Assembly: GCF_900215505.1 (NCBI RefSeq)
Contig: NZ_LT907844.1
Location: 3,054,001 to 3,118,000, forward strand
Length of the DNA stretch: 64,000 nt
Origin: Cohaesibacter sp. ES.047
Lineage (GTDB): Bacteria; Pseudomonadota; Alphaproteobacteria; Rhizobiales; Cohaesibacteraceae
Reading direction: 5' to 3'
The notes below the pieces were generated by a model that had not been told where the DNA came from, searched no databases, and saw only the letters and a list, made by a program, of their open reading frames with translations. This document shows, piece after piece, positions 26,542 to 35,444 of this stretch. Both the position numbers and the translations under genes were made by a program. Each line of letters starts with the position of its first letter. Within the stretch, counting starts at the first letter, position 1.

Positions 26542-26577
26542 GACCCGTGTTCCTCTGGTTCACGGGTCTTTCTTTTG
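26542..26577 (+). terminator. plus-strand terminator without an assigned gene
   Basis: Stem GACCCGTG (26542-26549) / CACGGGTC (26561-26568), followed by TTTCTTTTG. The nearest upstream gene on this strand ends far away at 24971 and the MFS gene is on the other strand, so a short unrecognised transcript may end here. Confidence 0.5.
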
Positions 26578-26721
26578 TTCCGCCCGTCTCTTCTGCCCTG
26601 CGGCATCTTGTCTTGCCTAAAAGCATGCTTCGGATGAACCTTTTTGCAAGGGCCTATAGGCCAAGGCATTTTATCCCCTGATGGCTCTTAGGGTCTGGAA
26701 AAGTGGACAGGTTGATCCTAT

Positions 26722-26765
26722 ATTAGCATCGAAGCAAGGGATCATTAGCATCGAAGCAAGGGATC
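26722..26765. repeat. 22-bp tandem direct repeat, two copies
   Basis: Bases 26722-26743 and 26744-26765 are identical (ATTAGCATCGAAGCAAGG followed by GATC), head to tail. It lies in the long leader region of nadA, about 55 bp upstream of the palindrome at 26819. Confidence 0.85.
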
Positions 26766-26818
26766 CTTGACGATCCGCAACAGGACCAGCATCCAAGCTG
26801 GTCGTTTTATGTCTCCCC

Positions 26819-26839
26819 TTATGCTCAAAATGAGCATAA
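26819..26839. promoter_or_regulatory. perfect palindrome upstream of nadA, candidate NAD-repressor operator
   Basis: Arms TTATGCTCA (26819-26827) and TGAGCATAA (26831-26839) are exact inverse complements, separated by AAA. It is 279 bp before the nadA start. Alphaproteobacterial nadABC genes are known to be controlled by repressors such as NadQ or NrtR; assignment of this site to one of them is inference. Confidence 0.5.
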
Positions 26840-27117
26840 ATATGGAGTTGGTCAAAATCTTTCGATTTCAGCTCCAAAACAGACCTTTGTGATTGTTCTT
26901 GCAAAGGCTCTGCTTTTTCGCGCAAAAAGAGTGCGAAGAAGGAACAAGGAAGCAATGGGAACGTTGATAAGGACGTTTCGAATGGTACGACACAACCAGA
27001 GTCTTCAGTGCAAATTCGAACACTGGGGCTGAGTGTCTTTGAACACGAGCACCTGTTTGACCGGATGACCATGGGCCATCGGGCCGGGTGCACTCTAGCA
27101 AAGGAGGTAAGTGTCGC

Positions 27118-28197
27118 ATGATGATGCCTGCACAAACCGCAACCGACTTCGCCACCCGCAAGCCGAGCAAGGCTGCTTTGCAACGGGGCGTTCTGCCAAT
27201 GCCGGAGCTTGAATATACCGATGAGATTGCCGCCGAGACCGCCCCGATCTACGAGCAGGTCAAGCATGTCATCCCGCCGATGGAATGGCCCTTTCATGCG
27301 CCTTATGTGGCCGCGATCAACCGGCTGAAAAAGGAGCGCGGTGCGGTCATCCTCGCGCACAATTACCAGACCCCGGAAATCTTCCATGGCGTGTCCGATT
27401 TCAGAGGCGACAGCCTGCAACTGGCAATCGAGGCGGCCCGCTCGGATGCGGACCTCATCATCCAGTGCGGTGTGCATTTCATGGCCGAGACCTCCAAGAT
27501 CCTCTGCCCCGAGAAAACCGTGCTCATCCCGGACAGCACCGCTGGCTGTTCGCTGGCCTCCTCGATCACCGCCGCTGACGTGCGCGAACTACGTGAGCGT
27601 TACCCCGGCGTGCCGATCATCACCTATGTCAACACCAGCGCTGACGTAAAGGCAGAGTGCGATATCTGCTGCACCTCGTCCAATGCTGTTCAAGTGGTTG
27701 AAAGCATGGGCACGGATCGCGTGCTTCTGATCCCTGATCAGTATCTTGCCAAGAATGTTGCGCGTCAGACCGATGTGGAAGTGTTGACCTATGCCGGTTC
27801 CTGCGAGGTGCATGAGCGCTTCACCGCCGATGAAATCCGCTCCTACCGGCGCTCGATGCCGGATGTGCAGGTTATCGCCCATCCCGAGTGCCCGCCCGAA
27901 GTGGTCGATGAGGCCGATTTTTCCGGCTCCACCAAGGGCATGATCGACTGGGTCAAAACCAACCGGCCCGAAAAGGTCATGATGATCACGGAATGCTCTA
28001 TGGCCGACAATGTGGCCAGTGAAGCGCCGGAGGTCAATTTCGTTCGGCCCTGCAATCTGTGCCCGCACATGAAAAAGATCACCCTGCCCAAGATCCTCGA
28101 CAGCCTGCTCTACATGCAGGAAGAGGTGACGGTGGATCCGATGGTCGCGGATAAAGCGCGCCAAGCGGTCGAACGTATGATCAATCTCAAATCATAA
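27118..28197 (+). CDS. nadA: quinolinate synthase NadA
   Basis: A 359-residue [4Fe-4S] enzyme that condenses iminoaspartate with dihydroxyacetone phosphate to quinolinate. Motifs: [26 protein letters not shown], the three cluster cysteines in [20 protein letters not shown] and NLCPHMKK, plus [22 protein letters not shown]. The start at 27118 is one of three consecutive ATGs; AAGGAGG at 27102-27108 favours the first. It is first in nadA-nadB-nadC and is probably controlled at the palindrome at 26819. Confidence 0.97.
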   Translation: MMMPAQTATDFATRKPSKAALQRGVLPMPELEYTDEIAAETAPIYEQVKHVIPPMEWPFHAPYVAAINRLKKERGAVILAHNYQTPEIFHGVSDFRGDSLQLAIEAARSDADLIIQCGVHFMAETSKILCPEKTVLIPDSTAGCSLASSITAADVRELRERYPGVPIITYVNTSADVKAECDICCTSSNAVQVVESMGTDRVLLIPDQYLAKNVARQTDVEVLTYAGSCEVHERFTADEIRSYRRSMPDVQVIAHPECPPEVVDEADFSGSTKGMIDWVKTNRPEKVMMITECSMADNVASEAPEVNFVRPCNLCPHMKKITLPKILDSLLYMQEEVTVDPMVADKARQAVERMINLKS

Positions 28198-28218
28198 TGG
28201 CCATAAACCGATAAAAGG

Positions 28219-28286
28219 AAAGGGCCCGGACGTCCAAACGAAATGCTCAGAAAGACAAACTGATGCAATGGACAGCCGGGCCCTTT
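28219..28286 (+). other. long-stem hairpin between nadA and nadB
   Basis: AAAGGGCCCGG (28219-28229) pairs perfectly with CCGGGCCCTTT (28276-28286). Inside it GTCCA pairs with TGGAC, and further in TCAG with CTGA. There is no strong U-tract, so it may tune mRNA stability or attenuation between nadA and nadB rather than terminate. Confidence 0.5.
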
Positions 28287-28362
28287 CATTTGCTCCCGCA
28301 GGCGTCCTGTGGTTTCTTGCTCTCAGGTCTGCCTGTCTCACCCTTCAGGGACAAATCCAAAA

Positions 28363-30006
28363 ATGATATTCTCCGCTCCCGATGATTTCCGCCCTGCAAG
28401 CTGGCAGCAACATGATGATGTGATTATCGTTGGTGGCGGGCTGGCAGGGCTTTTCTGCGCCTACAAGCTTGCACCAAGACCTGTGACCCTGATTTCAGCA
28501 GCTCCGATCGGGGAGGGGGCTTCCTCGGTTTGGGCGCAAGGGGGGATCGCCGCGGCTGTGTCCGAAGGGGACAGCATCGCCTCGCATCTGGCGGACACCA
28601 TCGAAGCCGGTGCCGGAATTGTCGATGAGGATATCGCACGGCTCATGACGTCCAAGGCCGCCGAGCGTATTCTGGACCTTCTTGAGGTTGGCGTGCCGTT
28701 CGACAAGAATCTGGAAGGAAAACTCCAGTTGAGCCGCGAGGCGGCGCATTCGGCAGATCGCATCGTGCGCGTGTCGGGTGACAAGGCTGGCTTTGCGATC
28801 ATGGAGGCGCTGATCCGGCGCGTTGTCGAAATACCGTCAATCCGCGTCGTGTCGGGCTATCAGGCTGAAAGCCTGCAAATGAATGGCCGTTACGTGTCCG
28901 GCGTGATCGCGCGCAAACGCACGGGACAACAGGGCGACGGTGAGAGCATTAGCACGGTGCTGTTTCCGGCGCGGGCTGTGGTTCTGGCGTCTGGCGGCAC
29001 CGGTCATCTTTACCGGGTCACGACCAATCCACCCGAAGCCAACGGCGATGGCGTCGCCATGGCGGCGCGCGCTGGTGCAATCATCGCCGATCCCGAATTC
29101 ATGCAGTTTCATCCCACCGCGCTTGATGTGGGCAAGGATCCAGCACCACTGGCAACCGAGGCCCTGCGCGGTCATGGCGCGCACCTGATCAATGCGGCAG
29201 GGGAACGGTTCATGCTGTCCGAGCACAAGGACGCAGAATTGGCTCCGCGCGATATTGTGGCCCGTGCCATCCATCGCCAGGTTGAAGAGGGCCATGGGGC
29301 CTTTCTCGATTGCCGGGAAGCCATCGGCGAGGGCTTTGCTGAGGAATTCCCCACCGTTTATGGCCACGCGCAGGATGCGGGCATCGATCCGGTCACCCAA
29401 CCACTCCCGATCGCGCCAGCCGCGCACTATCACATGGGGGGCATCCTCACGGACGCGAAAGGGCGCACATCTCTTGATGGCCTGTGGGCCGCAGGAGAGG
29501 TGACATCGACCGGCGCGCATGGCGCCAACCGTCTGGCTTCCAACTCCCTGTTGGAAGCCGTTGTTTTCGCGTCCCTCGTCGCCGATGACATCAAGGGCCA
29601 GTTTCACGCTCCGCAAATCCGGGTTCTCGAACCGATCGCCAACGACGCACAGTTGCCCAAGGCCAGCCAGCCCAAGAAGGATATCAAGAAGCTGCGCAAG
29701 GCCATGAGCCGGTATGTCGGCGTCGAGCGCGACGCTGAAGGGCTGAAGAGGGCACTTCGCATCATTGCCAAGCTTGAAAGAAAGATCATTTCCGAGAGCT
29801 TCCGGAACCAGATTATCACGAGCAAGCTGATCACGGTCGCTGCCTTCTTGCGCACCGAAAGTCGGGGTGGCCATTACCGCACGGACTATCCTACCCCTTC
29901 TCCTGATTGGAAAAAGCGCACCTACATCACGCTCAAACAGGCAGAGGCTGTCATGGCCGACATTTTGAAGGATGAGGCAAGAGAAGAAGAACCGGATCTG
30001 ATCTAG
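28363..30006 (+). CDS. nadB: L-aspartate oxidase NadB
   Basis: A 547-residue flavoprotein that oxidises L-aspartate to iminoaspartate. The FAD-binding fold is at the N-terminus ([21 protein letters not shown]). Then come [52 protein letters not shown] and [19 protein letters not shown], with a C-terminal helical domain ([17 protein letters not shown]). The start at 28363 places the FAD motif at residue ~18, as usual. It supplies the substrate of NadA. Confidence 0.96.
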   Translation: MIFSAPDDFRPASWQQHDDVIIVGGGLAGLFCAYKLAPRPVTLISAAPIGEGASSVWAQGGIAAAVSEGDSIASHLADTIEAGAGIVDEDIARLMTSKAAERILDLLEVGVPFDKNLEGKLQLSREAAHSADRIVRVSGDKAGFAIMEALIRRVVEIPSIRVVSGYQAESLQMNGRYVSGVIARKRTGQQGDGESISTVLFPARAVVLASGGTGHLYRVTTNPPEANGDGVAMAARAGAIIADPEFMQFHPTALDVGKDPAPLATEALRGHGAHLINAAGERFMLSEHKDAELAPRDIVARAIHRQVEEGHGAFLDCREAIGEGFAEEFPTVYGHAQDAGIDPVTQPLPIAPAAHYHMGGILTDAKGRTSLDGLWAAGEVTSTGAHGANRLASNSLLEAVVFASLVADDIKGQFHAPQIRVLEPIANDAQLPKASQPKKDIKKLRKAMSRYVGVERDAEGLKRALRIIAKLERKIISESFRNQIITSKLITVAAFLRTESRGGHYRTDYPTPSPDWKKRTYITLKQAEAVMADILKDEAREEEPDLI

Positions 30007-30096
30007 TCTTTACGAAAGCTGGACTTGCCGCCAAGACCGAACACACGTAACCATTCAATCTATCGATCAACTGTCGACCAAGAGGACATCTCGCCC

Positions 30097-30990
30097 ATGA
30101 GCGAAGCGACTACCTTTTCCGCAAACAAGCTCTATCTGCCTCAGCCAATTATCGACGAGGCGGTGCTGGCCGCACTGAAAGAGGATCTGGGTCTCGCTGG
30201 AGACATTACCACGCTGTCAACCATTCCCGAGACTGCACACGCCAAGGCCGTCATTGCCGCTCGCGACGAGGGGGTCATCTCCGGCATTCCGCTTGCGGAC
30301 AGCGCGTTTCGTCAGATCGGCAAATGGCATGGCGAGATCGTGACCTTTTTGCCCCAGATGGAAGACGGCACCGAAGTCCGCAAGGGAGACGTTGTCGCCC
30401 GCATCTTTGGCCCGGCTCGTCTTGTGCTCTCAGCGGAACGCATTGCGCTGAACTTCATGGGGCGCATGTCCGGCATTGCAACGGCAACCCATCAGATGGT
30501 TGTTTTGACCGAGGGCACGAAAGCCAAGGTCACCTGCACACGCAAGACCACGCCTGGGCTTCGGGCCTTTGAGAAATATGCGGTCAAATGTGGTGGCGGT
30601 TCCAACCATCGCTTTGGTCTGGACGACGCGATCCTGATCAAGGACAATCACATAGCGGTTGCCGGTTCTGTAACAGAAGCCATCCGGCGTGCGCGCGAAT
30701 ATATCGGCCATCTGGTCAAGATCGAAGTTGAAGTGGATACGATCGAGCAGCTCAAGGAAGCGATTTCCAACAAGCCCGACGTCATCATGCTCGACAACAT
30801 GGGACCGGACAAATTGCGTGAGGCCCTGTCTTTGATGGATGGAACCGATATCGTTTCCGAGGCGTCCGGCGGCGTCAGCCCGGAAACCATCCGCGCCGTT
30901 GCCCAAACCGGTGTTGATTACATTTCCGCAGGATACATCACCCACTCCGCGCCGAACTTCGATCTCGGACTGGATATCTCCGTGAGCTGA
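30097..30990 (+). CDS. nadC: nicotinate-nucleotide pyrophosphorylase (carboxylating) NadC
   Basis: A 297-residue quinolinate phosphoribosyltransferase converting quinolinate and PRPP to nicotinate mononucleotide. Motifs: ALKEDLGLAGDITTLSTIP, ERIALNFMGRMSGIATAT, CTRKTTPGLRAFEKYAVKCGGGSNHRFGLDDAILIKDNHI and VEVDTIEQL. The start at 30097 has AGAGGA 10 bases upstream. It is 90 bp after nadB and completes the operon. Confidence 0.97.
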   Translation: MSEATTFSANKLYLPQPIIDEAVLAALKEDLGLAGDITTLSTIPETAHAKAVIAARDEGVISGIPLADSAFRQIGKWHGEIVTFLPQMEDGTEVRKGDVVARIFGPARLVLSAERIALNFMGRMSGIATATHQMVVLTEGTKAKVTCTRKTTPGLRAFEKYAVKCGGGSNHRFGLDDAILIKDNHIAVAGSVTEAIRRAREYIGHLVKIEVEVDTIEQLKEAISNKPDVIMLDNMGPDKLREALSLMDGTDIVSEASGGVSPETIRAVAQTGVDYISAGYITHSAPNFDLGLDISVS

Positions 30991-31021
30991 TCACGAAACG
31001 AGCGCTCTGGATATCGACAAG

Positions 31022-31061
31022 AAAAAGCCCCCGGCCTGCACGTCAGGTTCGGGGGCTTTTT
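31022..31061. terminator. bidirectional terminator after nadC
   Basis: Stem AAAAAGCCCCC (31022-31032) / GGGGGCTTTTT (31051-31061). U-tracts form in both directions between converging nadC and the DUF805 gene. Confidence 0.9.
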
Positions 31062-31095
31062 GTATCGACCGCCGGGCCAACAAGGCCCGGAACGC

Positions 31096-31533
31096 CTAAC
31101 CGAATTGGGGCATGAACTCGCGAGCATGCGAGGCGGGCCGGCGATTGCCCAGCGGATTGTCGCCAAACCGGTTGAAGGAGCGGCTGCCCTGTTTCGTGCA
31201 TTGATAAAGCAGATAGAGAAAGCCGAAAACCGGGACCAGAACGATGAAAACCCACCAGCCGCGCCTGTCGATATCATGCAGGCGGCGCACGCAAAGGCTG
31301 AGTGACGGGACCGCTGTCCCGATCAGCCAGATCATCTGGAACGGGCCTTCACTGGATTGTGGTGTCGATGCAAACAGATTGACCACGTTGAGAAACATGG
31401 TGTCAAACTGGGCAGCAGACACCAGAACCATAAAGGAAAAAAGCTGCCACCACCAAAATTCCGAACGGCAGGCGCGCCCCTTGAATCCGGTATATTGCGA
31501 CAAGGCTGACCGGACAGAGTCAAAGATGTTCAT
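31096..31533 (-). CDS. DUF805 membrane protein (1)
   Basis: A 145-residue protein with about four membrane segments. The DUF805 pattern is clear: YTGFKGRACRSEFWWWQLFSFMVL at the N-terminus, then SLSLCVRRLHDIDRRGWWVFIVLVPVFGFLYLLYQC, and the tail GSRSFNRFGDNPLGN. The start at 31533 (MNIFDSVRSALSQYTGFKGRA) fits the family. Function is unknown for the whole family. A second DUF805 gene lies 1.5 kb away at 33010. Confidence 0.85.
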   Translation of the reverse strand: MNIFDSVRSALSQYTGFKGRACRSEFWWWQLFSFMVLVSAAQFDTMFLNVVNLFASTPQSSEGPFQMIWLIGTAVPSLSLCVRRLHDIDRRGWWVFIVLVPVFGFLYLLYQCTKQGSRSFNRFGDNPLGNRRPASHAREFMPQFG

Positions 31534-31628
31534 CGGTCGAACTCCAACACTAATCGACACCATTGGTTGTCATGGCACTATAGGAAGCAAAGTCAAATGT
31601 TTGGTTAATCGACGGTTGCCCGTTGGCT

Positions 31629-32261
31629 CTATTGCCGGGCTTTCTTTCCACGTCCGGGACGCCTCCAAATACGCAGGGCCGCGACGGCTTTGATCGTTGC
31701 TGCCAATGTCAAAAGACAAAGGACAGCTTTTGAAACGGGTTCCATGGTCCCCTCAATCAGCCAGGCATGAATCACGCTGCCGATGACGATCACGACAGCA
31801 AGTGCCCTATGCAGCAGGCGCCACGTCGGTAGCCGCAGAGGCAGGCGGGGCTTGAGGGCAACCAACAGGGCGGCGATAAAGAGCGCCCACATTGCGACGA
31901 CACCCCAATAGGAAAAGGCGGTCGGAGCCCTCAACAAAAGCGCATCGATCGCGTCGGGCGGGCTGGTGATCCAAAGTCCTCCGACATGAACCAGAACCGC
32001 ACCGACAAGGGCTATGCCGGTCCAGAGGTGAACCCGCCTTGCTCGCAGTAGGGACAGCCCGGGAAGTAAGCCACCAGCCAGCAGCGGCTGAAGCAGCAAG
32101 AGGCACATAGCAATCACGCCGGAAAATCCCGCGATGATATAGGCAGGTCTTCGCCACGCCAGCAAAGGGCTCATGGCCGATGCAATGAGCGGAACGAGAA
32201 TGACAGCAAGGAGGCCGATCCAGATGAGCAGGGCACGTGTCCTGCTTGAGGGCTTGAACAT
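31629..32261 (-). CDS. ferric-reductase-like membrane haem protein (YedZ/MsrQ-like)
   Basis: A 210-residue protein with about six membrane helices. It has two histidine pairs with identical HX13H spacing: His78/His92 (RRVHLWTGIALVGAVLVHVGG) and His151/His165 (LLHRALAVVIVIGSVIHAW). This is the classic bis-haem arrangement of ferric reductase, NOX and MsrQ-type domains. No FAD/NADH domain is attached, so it probably moves electrons across the membrane to or from a partner. The gene directly upstream (8-bp gap) encodes a Tat-exported protein, a natural partner candidate by analogy with MsrPQ. Confidence 0.78.
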   Translation of the reverse strand: MFKPSSRTRALLIWIGLLAVILVPLIASAMSPLLAWRRPAYIIAGFSGVIAMCLLLLQPLLAGGLLPGLSLLRARRVHLWTGIALVGAVLVHVGGLWITSPPDAIDALLLRAPTAFSYWGVVAMWALFIAALLVALKPRLPLRLPTWRLLHRALAVVIVIGSVIHAWLIEGTMEPVSKAVLCLLTLAATIKAVAALRIWRRPGRGKKARQ

Positions 32262-32269
32262 CGGTGCGA

Positions 32270-32767
32270 TCAGACGGGCTTCAGAACGAAATGAGCGCTG
32301 AGGTTCGTGTCTCTGGAGCTCGCCATGACAGGGCGAAGGAATACCGTTTCGAAGTCCCCGCTGTCATAGGCCAGATGTCCATGAGGCTGGCCAAAAGCGG
32401 GAACGATCTGCGGCATTTCGAGACGAAAGTTTCCGTTTTTATCGGTTAGCGTTGCACCGTGGCTCTCTGGATCGCTCTCATAGCCCTCGGTCGTGTGGGC
32501 CCAGATTTGGATGCGTTGACCGGCGAGCGGTGTTCCGTCTCCCGCTCTGCGAACGGTTCCCGTCATCATGAAGCCCCCCGCGCCAATGCGCTCGACGATC
32601 GGAGCGCCGGGTATGTAGTTGTTGGCTCCGCTCCGCATCGATGGGGTGGGGTCCAAACTTCGGGCTTCTGCCGGAACCGTGCGGAAAAGTGGACCTGATA
32701 CGCCCGCAGCAAGGGCGGTGCTGCCTGCGACAAGCAAGGATCGGCGAGTGAACAGAACTGGTGGCAT
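32270..32767 (-). CDS. Tat-exported intradiol-dioxygenase-fold protein
   Basis: A 165-residue protein with a twin-arginine signal (TRRSLLVAGSTALAAGVSG). The mature part follows the intradiol dioxygenase beta-sandwich pattern: GTVRRAGDGTPLAGQRIQIWAHTTEGYESD, ATLTDKNGNFRLEMP, and the HxH pair PHGHLAYD (His129, His131) in the position of the iron-binding histidines. The catalytic tyrosines of protocatechuate dioxygenases are not clearly recognisable (Tyr96 is one candidate), so activity is uncertain. It forms a two-gene unit with the membrane haem protein downstream. Confidence 0.7.
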   Translation of the reverse strand: MPPVLFTRRSLLVAGSTALAAGVSGPLFRTVPAEARSLDPTPSMRSGANNYIPGAPIVERIGAGGFMMTGTVRRAGDGTPLAGQRIQIWAHTTEGYESDPESHGATLTDKNGNFRLEMPQIVPAFGQPHGHLAYDSGDFETVFLRPVMASSRDTNLSAHFVLKPV

Positions 32768-33009
32768 GCAAGACTCTCCTATCTTTCGCTCGATAGCCAG
32801 CAGGGCCGGTTGAGCTGGTGGTCAATCGAGCAAATCCTATCATGTTTGCTCCCCTTCCTACGGCTGGAATGGAACAAAAGACCAGAAATGACAGTCAAAG
32901 CTTCGTGAACACGGTTCGCAGACTGTGTTCTCGGTGTCTGGTTTGACAAGGGGCAAAGGCCCCGAGGATGCAGTGGAGAGCAAAGAGGGACGAGATGGAT
33001 GGTTCCGGG

Positions 33010-33504
33010 CTATTCAGCCGCTGCATATTGGCCGGATGCGGCAGGAGCGTCGCCGTTCGGTCTCTGCGAGAGTCGGTCCGCGGCCTCAATCTGGGCAACG
33101 CTGAGGGGATTGGCCCCGAAGCGGTTGAACCCGTCCTGCCCCTTTCGGGCCAACATTGCGACCATTGGAACAAGGCCAAGCAACGGCACCAGATAGACAA
33201 GGCTCCACCATCCACTGCGCCCGCGATCATGCAGGCGGCGGATCATTACCGCAAGCATGGCCGGAGACAGAAGGATCAGGTGCAGCCAGACAAATGGCTC
33301 CCTGCCGCCGAAAAGCGTTTGCAGGGTCAGAAAAATACCGGTGGGCTCCGTCATACGATAATAGCTCACATCGGCTCCGAGAGCGGCGAAATAGAGCAGG
33401 GCATAGACAACAAAGAAAAACCAGAAGTCCTTGCGTGGGCTGCGGCCGGAAAAGCTAAAGGAGCGCTTCAGGATCGAATAGAGTTTTCCATAGAGTGCGA
33501 ACAT
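33010..33504 (-). CDS. DUF805 membrane protein (2)
   Basis: A 164-residue protein with four predicted membrane helices. DUF805 pattern: FSFSGRSPRKDFWFFFVVYALLYF, then LAVMIRRLHDRGRSGWWSLVYLVPLLGLVPMVAMLARKGQDGFNRFGANPLS. It is only distantly similar to the copy at 31096, so this is not a recent tandem duplication. No function is established. It is upstream of the Tat-dioxygenase/haem pair on the same strand with a gap of 242 bp. Confidence 0.83.
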   Translation of the reverse strand: MFALYGKLYSILKRSFSFSGRSPRKDFWFFFVVYALLYFAALGADVSYYRMTEPTGIFLTLQTLFGGREPFVWLHLILLSPAMLAVMIRRLHDRGRSGWWSLVYLVPLLGLVPMVAMLARKGQDGFNRFGANPLSVAQIEAADRLSQRPNGDAPAASGQYAAAE

Positions 33505-33869
33505 GCACCGTCTCCTGTCAGGCAGCCAAGCCCGAACCCCTCCACAAGGCCGTGAAGGGCGATCCAGCTACGATCGTCCGTGCGCAGTCTAGGAAAGGGA
33601 TTATGGTTAATCAATCGTGAACACATGCTTTTGGGGCAACATGGTTAACATACACAGGCGTGACCCAAACGCATCGACCGTTCCAAGGGCATCAGGGGGA
33701 GAAAATGCCATGAGGAGGGCCACGCCATGACAGAGTGATCCTCTCTGCCTCGAATGTTGCATTGACTTGCAACCATCCGGATCGTTGGATGAGGTGTTAC
33801 ACCTACACGGATAAGGGAGTCGCCCGCCATAAAATAAGGCGCTGCACTCCATGGAGGAGCATCCGGCCT
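33505..33869. other. divergent intergenic region (DUF805 / deacetylase-like gene)
   Basis: 365 bp with no supported gene. It presumably carries the promoters of both flanking genes. GGAGGAG at 33853-33859 is the ribosome-binding site of the next gene. Confidence 0.4.
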
Positions 33870-34805
33870 TTGACCAGCGTTTACATCACCCACCCAGCCT
33901 TCCTCAAACACAAGACACCGGAAGGGCATCCGGAGCGCCCGGATCGCATGCGGGCAGTTAATATGGCACTCGAACACGAGAAGTTCCATTTTCTGCCCCG
34001 CGAGGAGGCCCGCATGGGCAGTCGCGAGGATATCATGCGATGCCACCCGACCGAATTGGTCGACCAGCTCGAAACTCTGACCCCCGAAGAAGGGCTGGTG
34101 GCCATCGATGGGGATACGACGCTGTCCCCGGACACGTTCGACGCCGCACTCTATGCAATCGGCGCTTCGACGCAAGCGGTCGACGAGGTTATGCAAGGGC
34201 TGGTGAACAATGCCTTCTGCGGTATCCGTCCGCCGGGCCACCATGCTGAGATCAATAAGGCCATGGGCTTTTGTTTCTTCAACAATGCAGCGGTTGCCGC
34301 TCGCTATGCCCAGTCCAAATATGGTGCGGAAAAGATCGCCATCATCGATTGGGATCTGCATCATGGCAATGGCACACAGGATATCTTCTGGGATGATCCG
34401 AGCGTCATGTATTGTTCAACCCACCAGATGCCACTCTATCCCGGCACGGGGGCTTTGAACGAAGCGGGCAAGGATGACATGGGCAACATCGTCAATGCTC
34501 CCTTGGGCATCGGCGACGGTTCCGACAAGATACGCGAGGCGTTCGAAGCGCGCCTGCTACCCGAACTCTATGATTTCAATCCCGATCTGGTGATCATTTC
34601 CGCAGGCTTTGATGCACATATTCGCGATCCTTTGGGGGATCTGACTTGTACCGAGGCCGATTTCTCCTGGATGACCGGCAAGCTCATGGATGTTGCCGAC
34701 AAATGCTGTGACAATCGGATCGTCTCCCTGCTCGAGGGCGGTTATGATCTCACGGCCCTTGCCCGGTCGGTGGCGGTTCATGTTGACCGGTTGATGCATG
34801 GCTAG
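33870..34805 (+). CDS. histone-deacetylase-superfamily amidohydrolase
   Basis: A 311-residue protein with the zinc-dependent deacetylase motifs: HPERPDRMRAV, GIRPPGHHAE, IIDWDLHHGNGTQDIF, ISAGFDAHIRDPLGD and LLEGGYDL. A TTG start at 33870 is inferred: GGAGGAG lies 10 bases upstream and the family-like sequence begins TSVYITHPAFLKHKTPEGHPE; the in-frame ATG far upstream at 33735 would add a poorly conserved leader. Bacterial members deacetylate acetylpolyamines, acetyl-lysine proteins (AcuC) or related amides. It precedes xseB, a pairing often seen in Hyphomicrobiales. Confidence 0.88.
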   Translation: MTSVYITHPAFLKHKTPEGHPERPDRMRAVNMALEHEKFHFLPREEARMGSREDIMRCHPTELVDQLETLTPEEGLVAIDGDTTLSPDTFDAALYAIGASTQAVDEVMQGLVNNAFCGIRPPGHHAEINKAMGFCFFNNAAVAARYAQSKYGAEKIAIIDWDLHHGNGTQDIFWDDPSVMYCSTHQMPLYPGTGALNEAGKDDMGNIVNAPLGIGDGSDKIREAFEARLLPELYDFNPDLVIISAGFDAHIRDPLGDLTCTEADFSWMTGKLMDVADKCCDNRIVSLLEGGYDLTALARSVAVHVDRLMHG

Positions 34806-35062
34806 AAGGGGAGGGCTTTTAAGCACTATTGGCCGTGTGGCTGAGAGCGTGCGTGCTCGCGCACAAGACGGATGAGGATGAACATAGCGATAGAAGCAGA
34901 GGCATTTGCAAAGCACCCTTTCCATGCAATAAAAGAAAAGGCCAAATCTCTGAAACGACGCGATTCTGAGATACGATTTTCATGGATGCCCTTGCTGACT
35001 TGCCCTCACTCGGGGGCGCTCATCAATCCACATCCAAAATAAGCAAAAGGACCTGCGCCCCA

Positions 35063-35299
35063 ATGACTGATCTGTCCGACCTCACCTTCGAAGCGGCTCT
35101 TGCGGAACTTGAACAGATCGTTCAACGCCTTGAACGCGGCGACGTGGAGCTGGAAAAGTCGATCGAAGCCTATGAGCGGGGACAGGCGCTCAAAAGCCAC
35201 TGCGACGCTCTTCTCAAAAAGGCCGAGGAAAAGGTGGAGAAAATCCGTCTGTCGGCTGAGGGGCAAGCCATGGGCACCGAACCGCTCGACGTGGATTGA
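35063..35299 (+). CDS. xseB: exodeoxyribonuclease VII small subunit
   Basis: A 78-residue helical protein: [55 protein letters not shown] is the full family signature. It binds XseA to form the enzyme that degrades single-stranded DNA to oligonucleotides. The start at 35063 has AAAAGGA upstream. The large subunit gene is not in the window. Confidence 0.95.
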   Translation: MTDLSDLTFEAALAELEQIVQRLERGDVELEKSIEAYERGQALKSHCDALLKKAEEKVEKIRLSAEGQAMGTEPLDVD

Positions 35300-35444
35300 T
35301 CATCGGTCTTTTCCGAACTTGACACCATACCCCTGATGCCATGGTCTAGGAGCATGAAGCGTCTGCTTCGTGCAATTCAACTTGTCTGAGTTTGCATTTC
35401 CCTTTACGTTAAGTGGAGAGTGAGCGCAAAGCGAAGAGGAAATC

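Larger units (their letters stand above)
26230..27117. other. 888-bp intergenic region ahead of nadA
   Basis: No credible gene. It contains, in order, the unassigned terminator (26542), the tandem repeat (26722), the palindrome (26819) and the nadA ribosome-binding site AAGGAGG (27102-27108). Minus-strand frames reaching across 26671-27477 overlap the nadA coding region and look non-coding. Confidence 0.6.

Noticed and set aside
26690-26720. Possible solo insertion-sequence end near GTCTGGAAAAGTGGACAG
   Set aside because: The sequence resembles some IS termini, but no inverse partner end or transposase fragment is present nearby.
26671-27477. 268-codon minus-strand frame spanning the nadA leader
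   Set aside because: Overlaps 360 bp of nadA coding sequence and crosses the tandem repeat and palindrome; composition is not protein-like.
28837-29874. 345-codon minus-strand open frame
   Set aside because: Mirror of nadB, which is certain from its FAD motifs.
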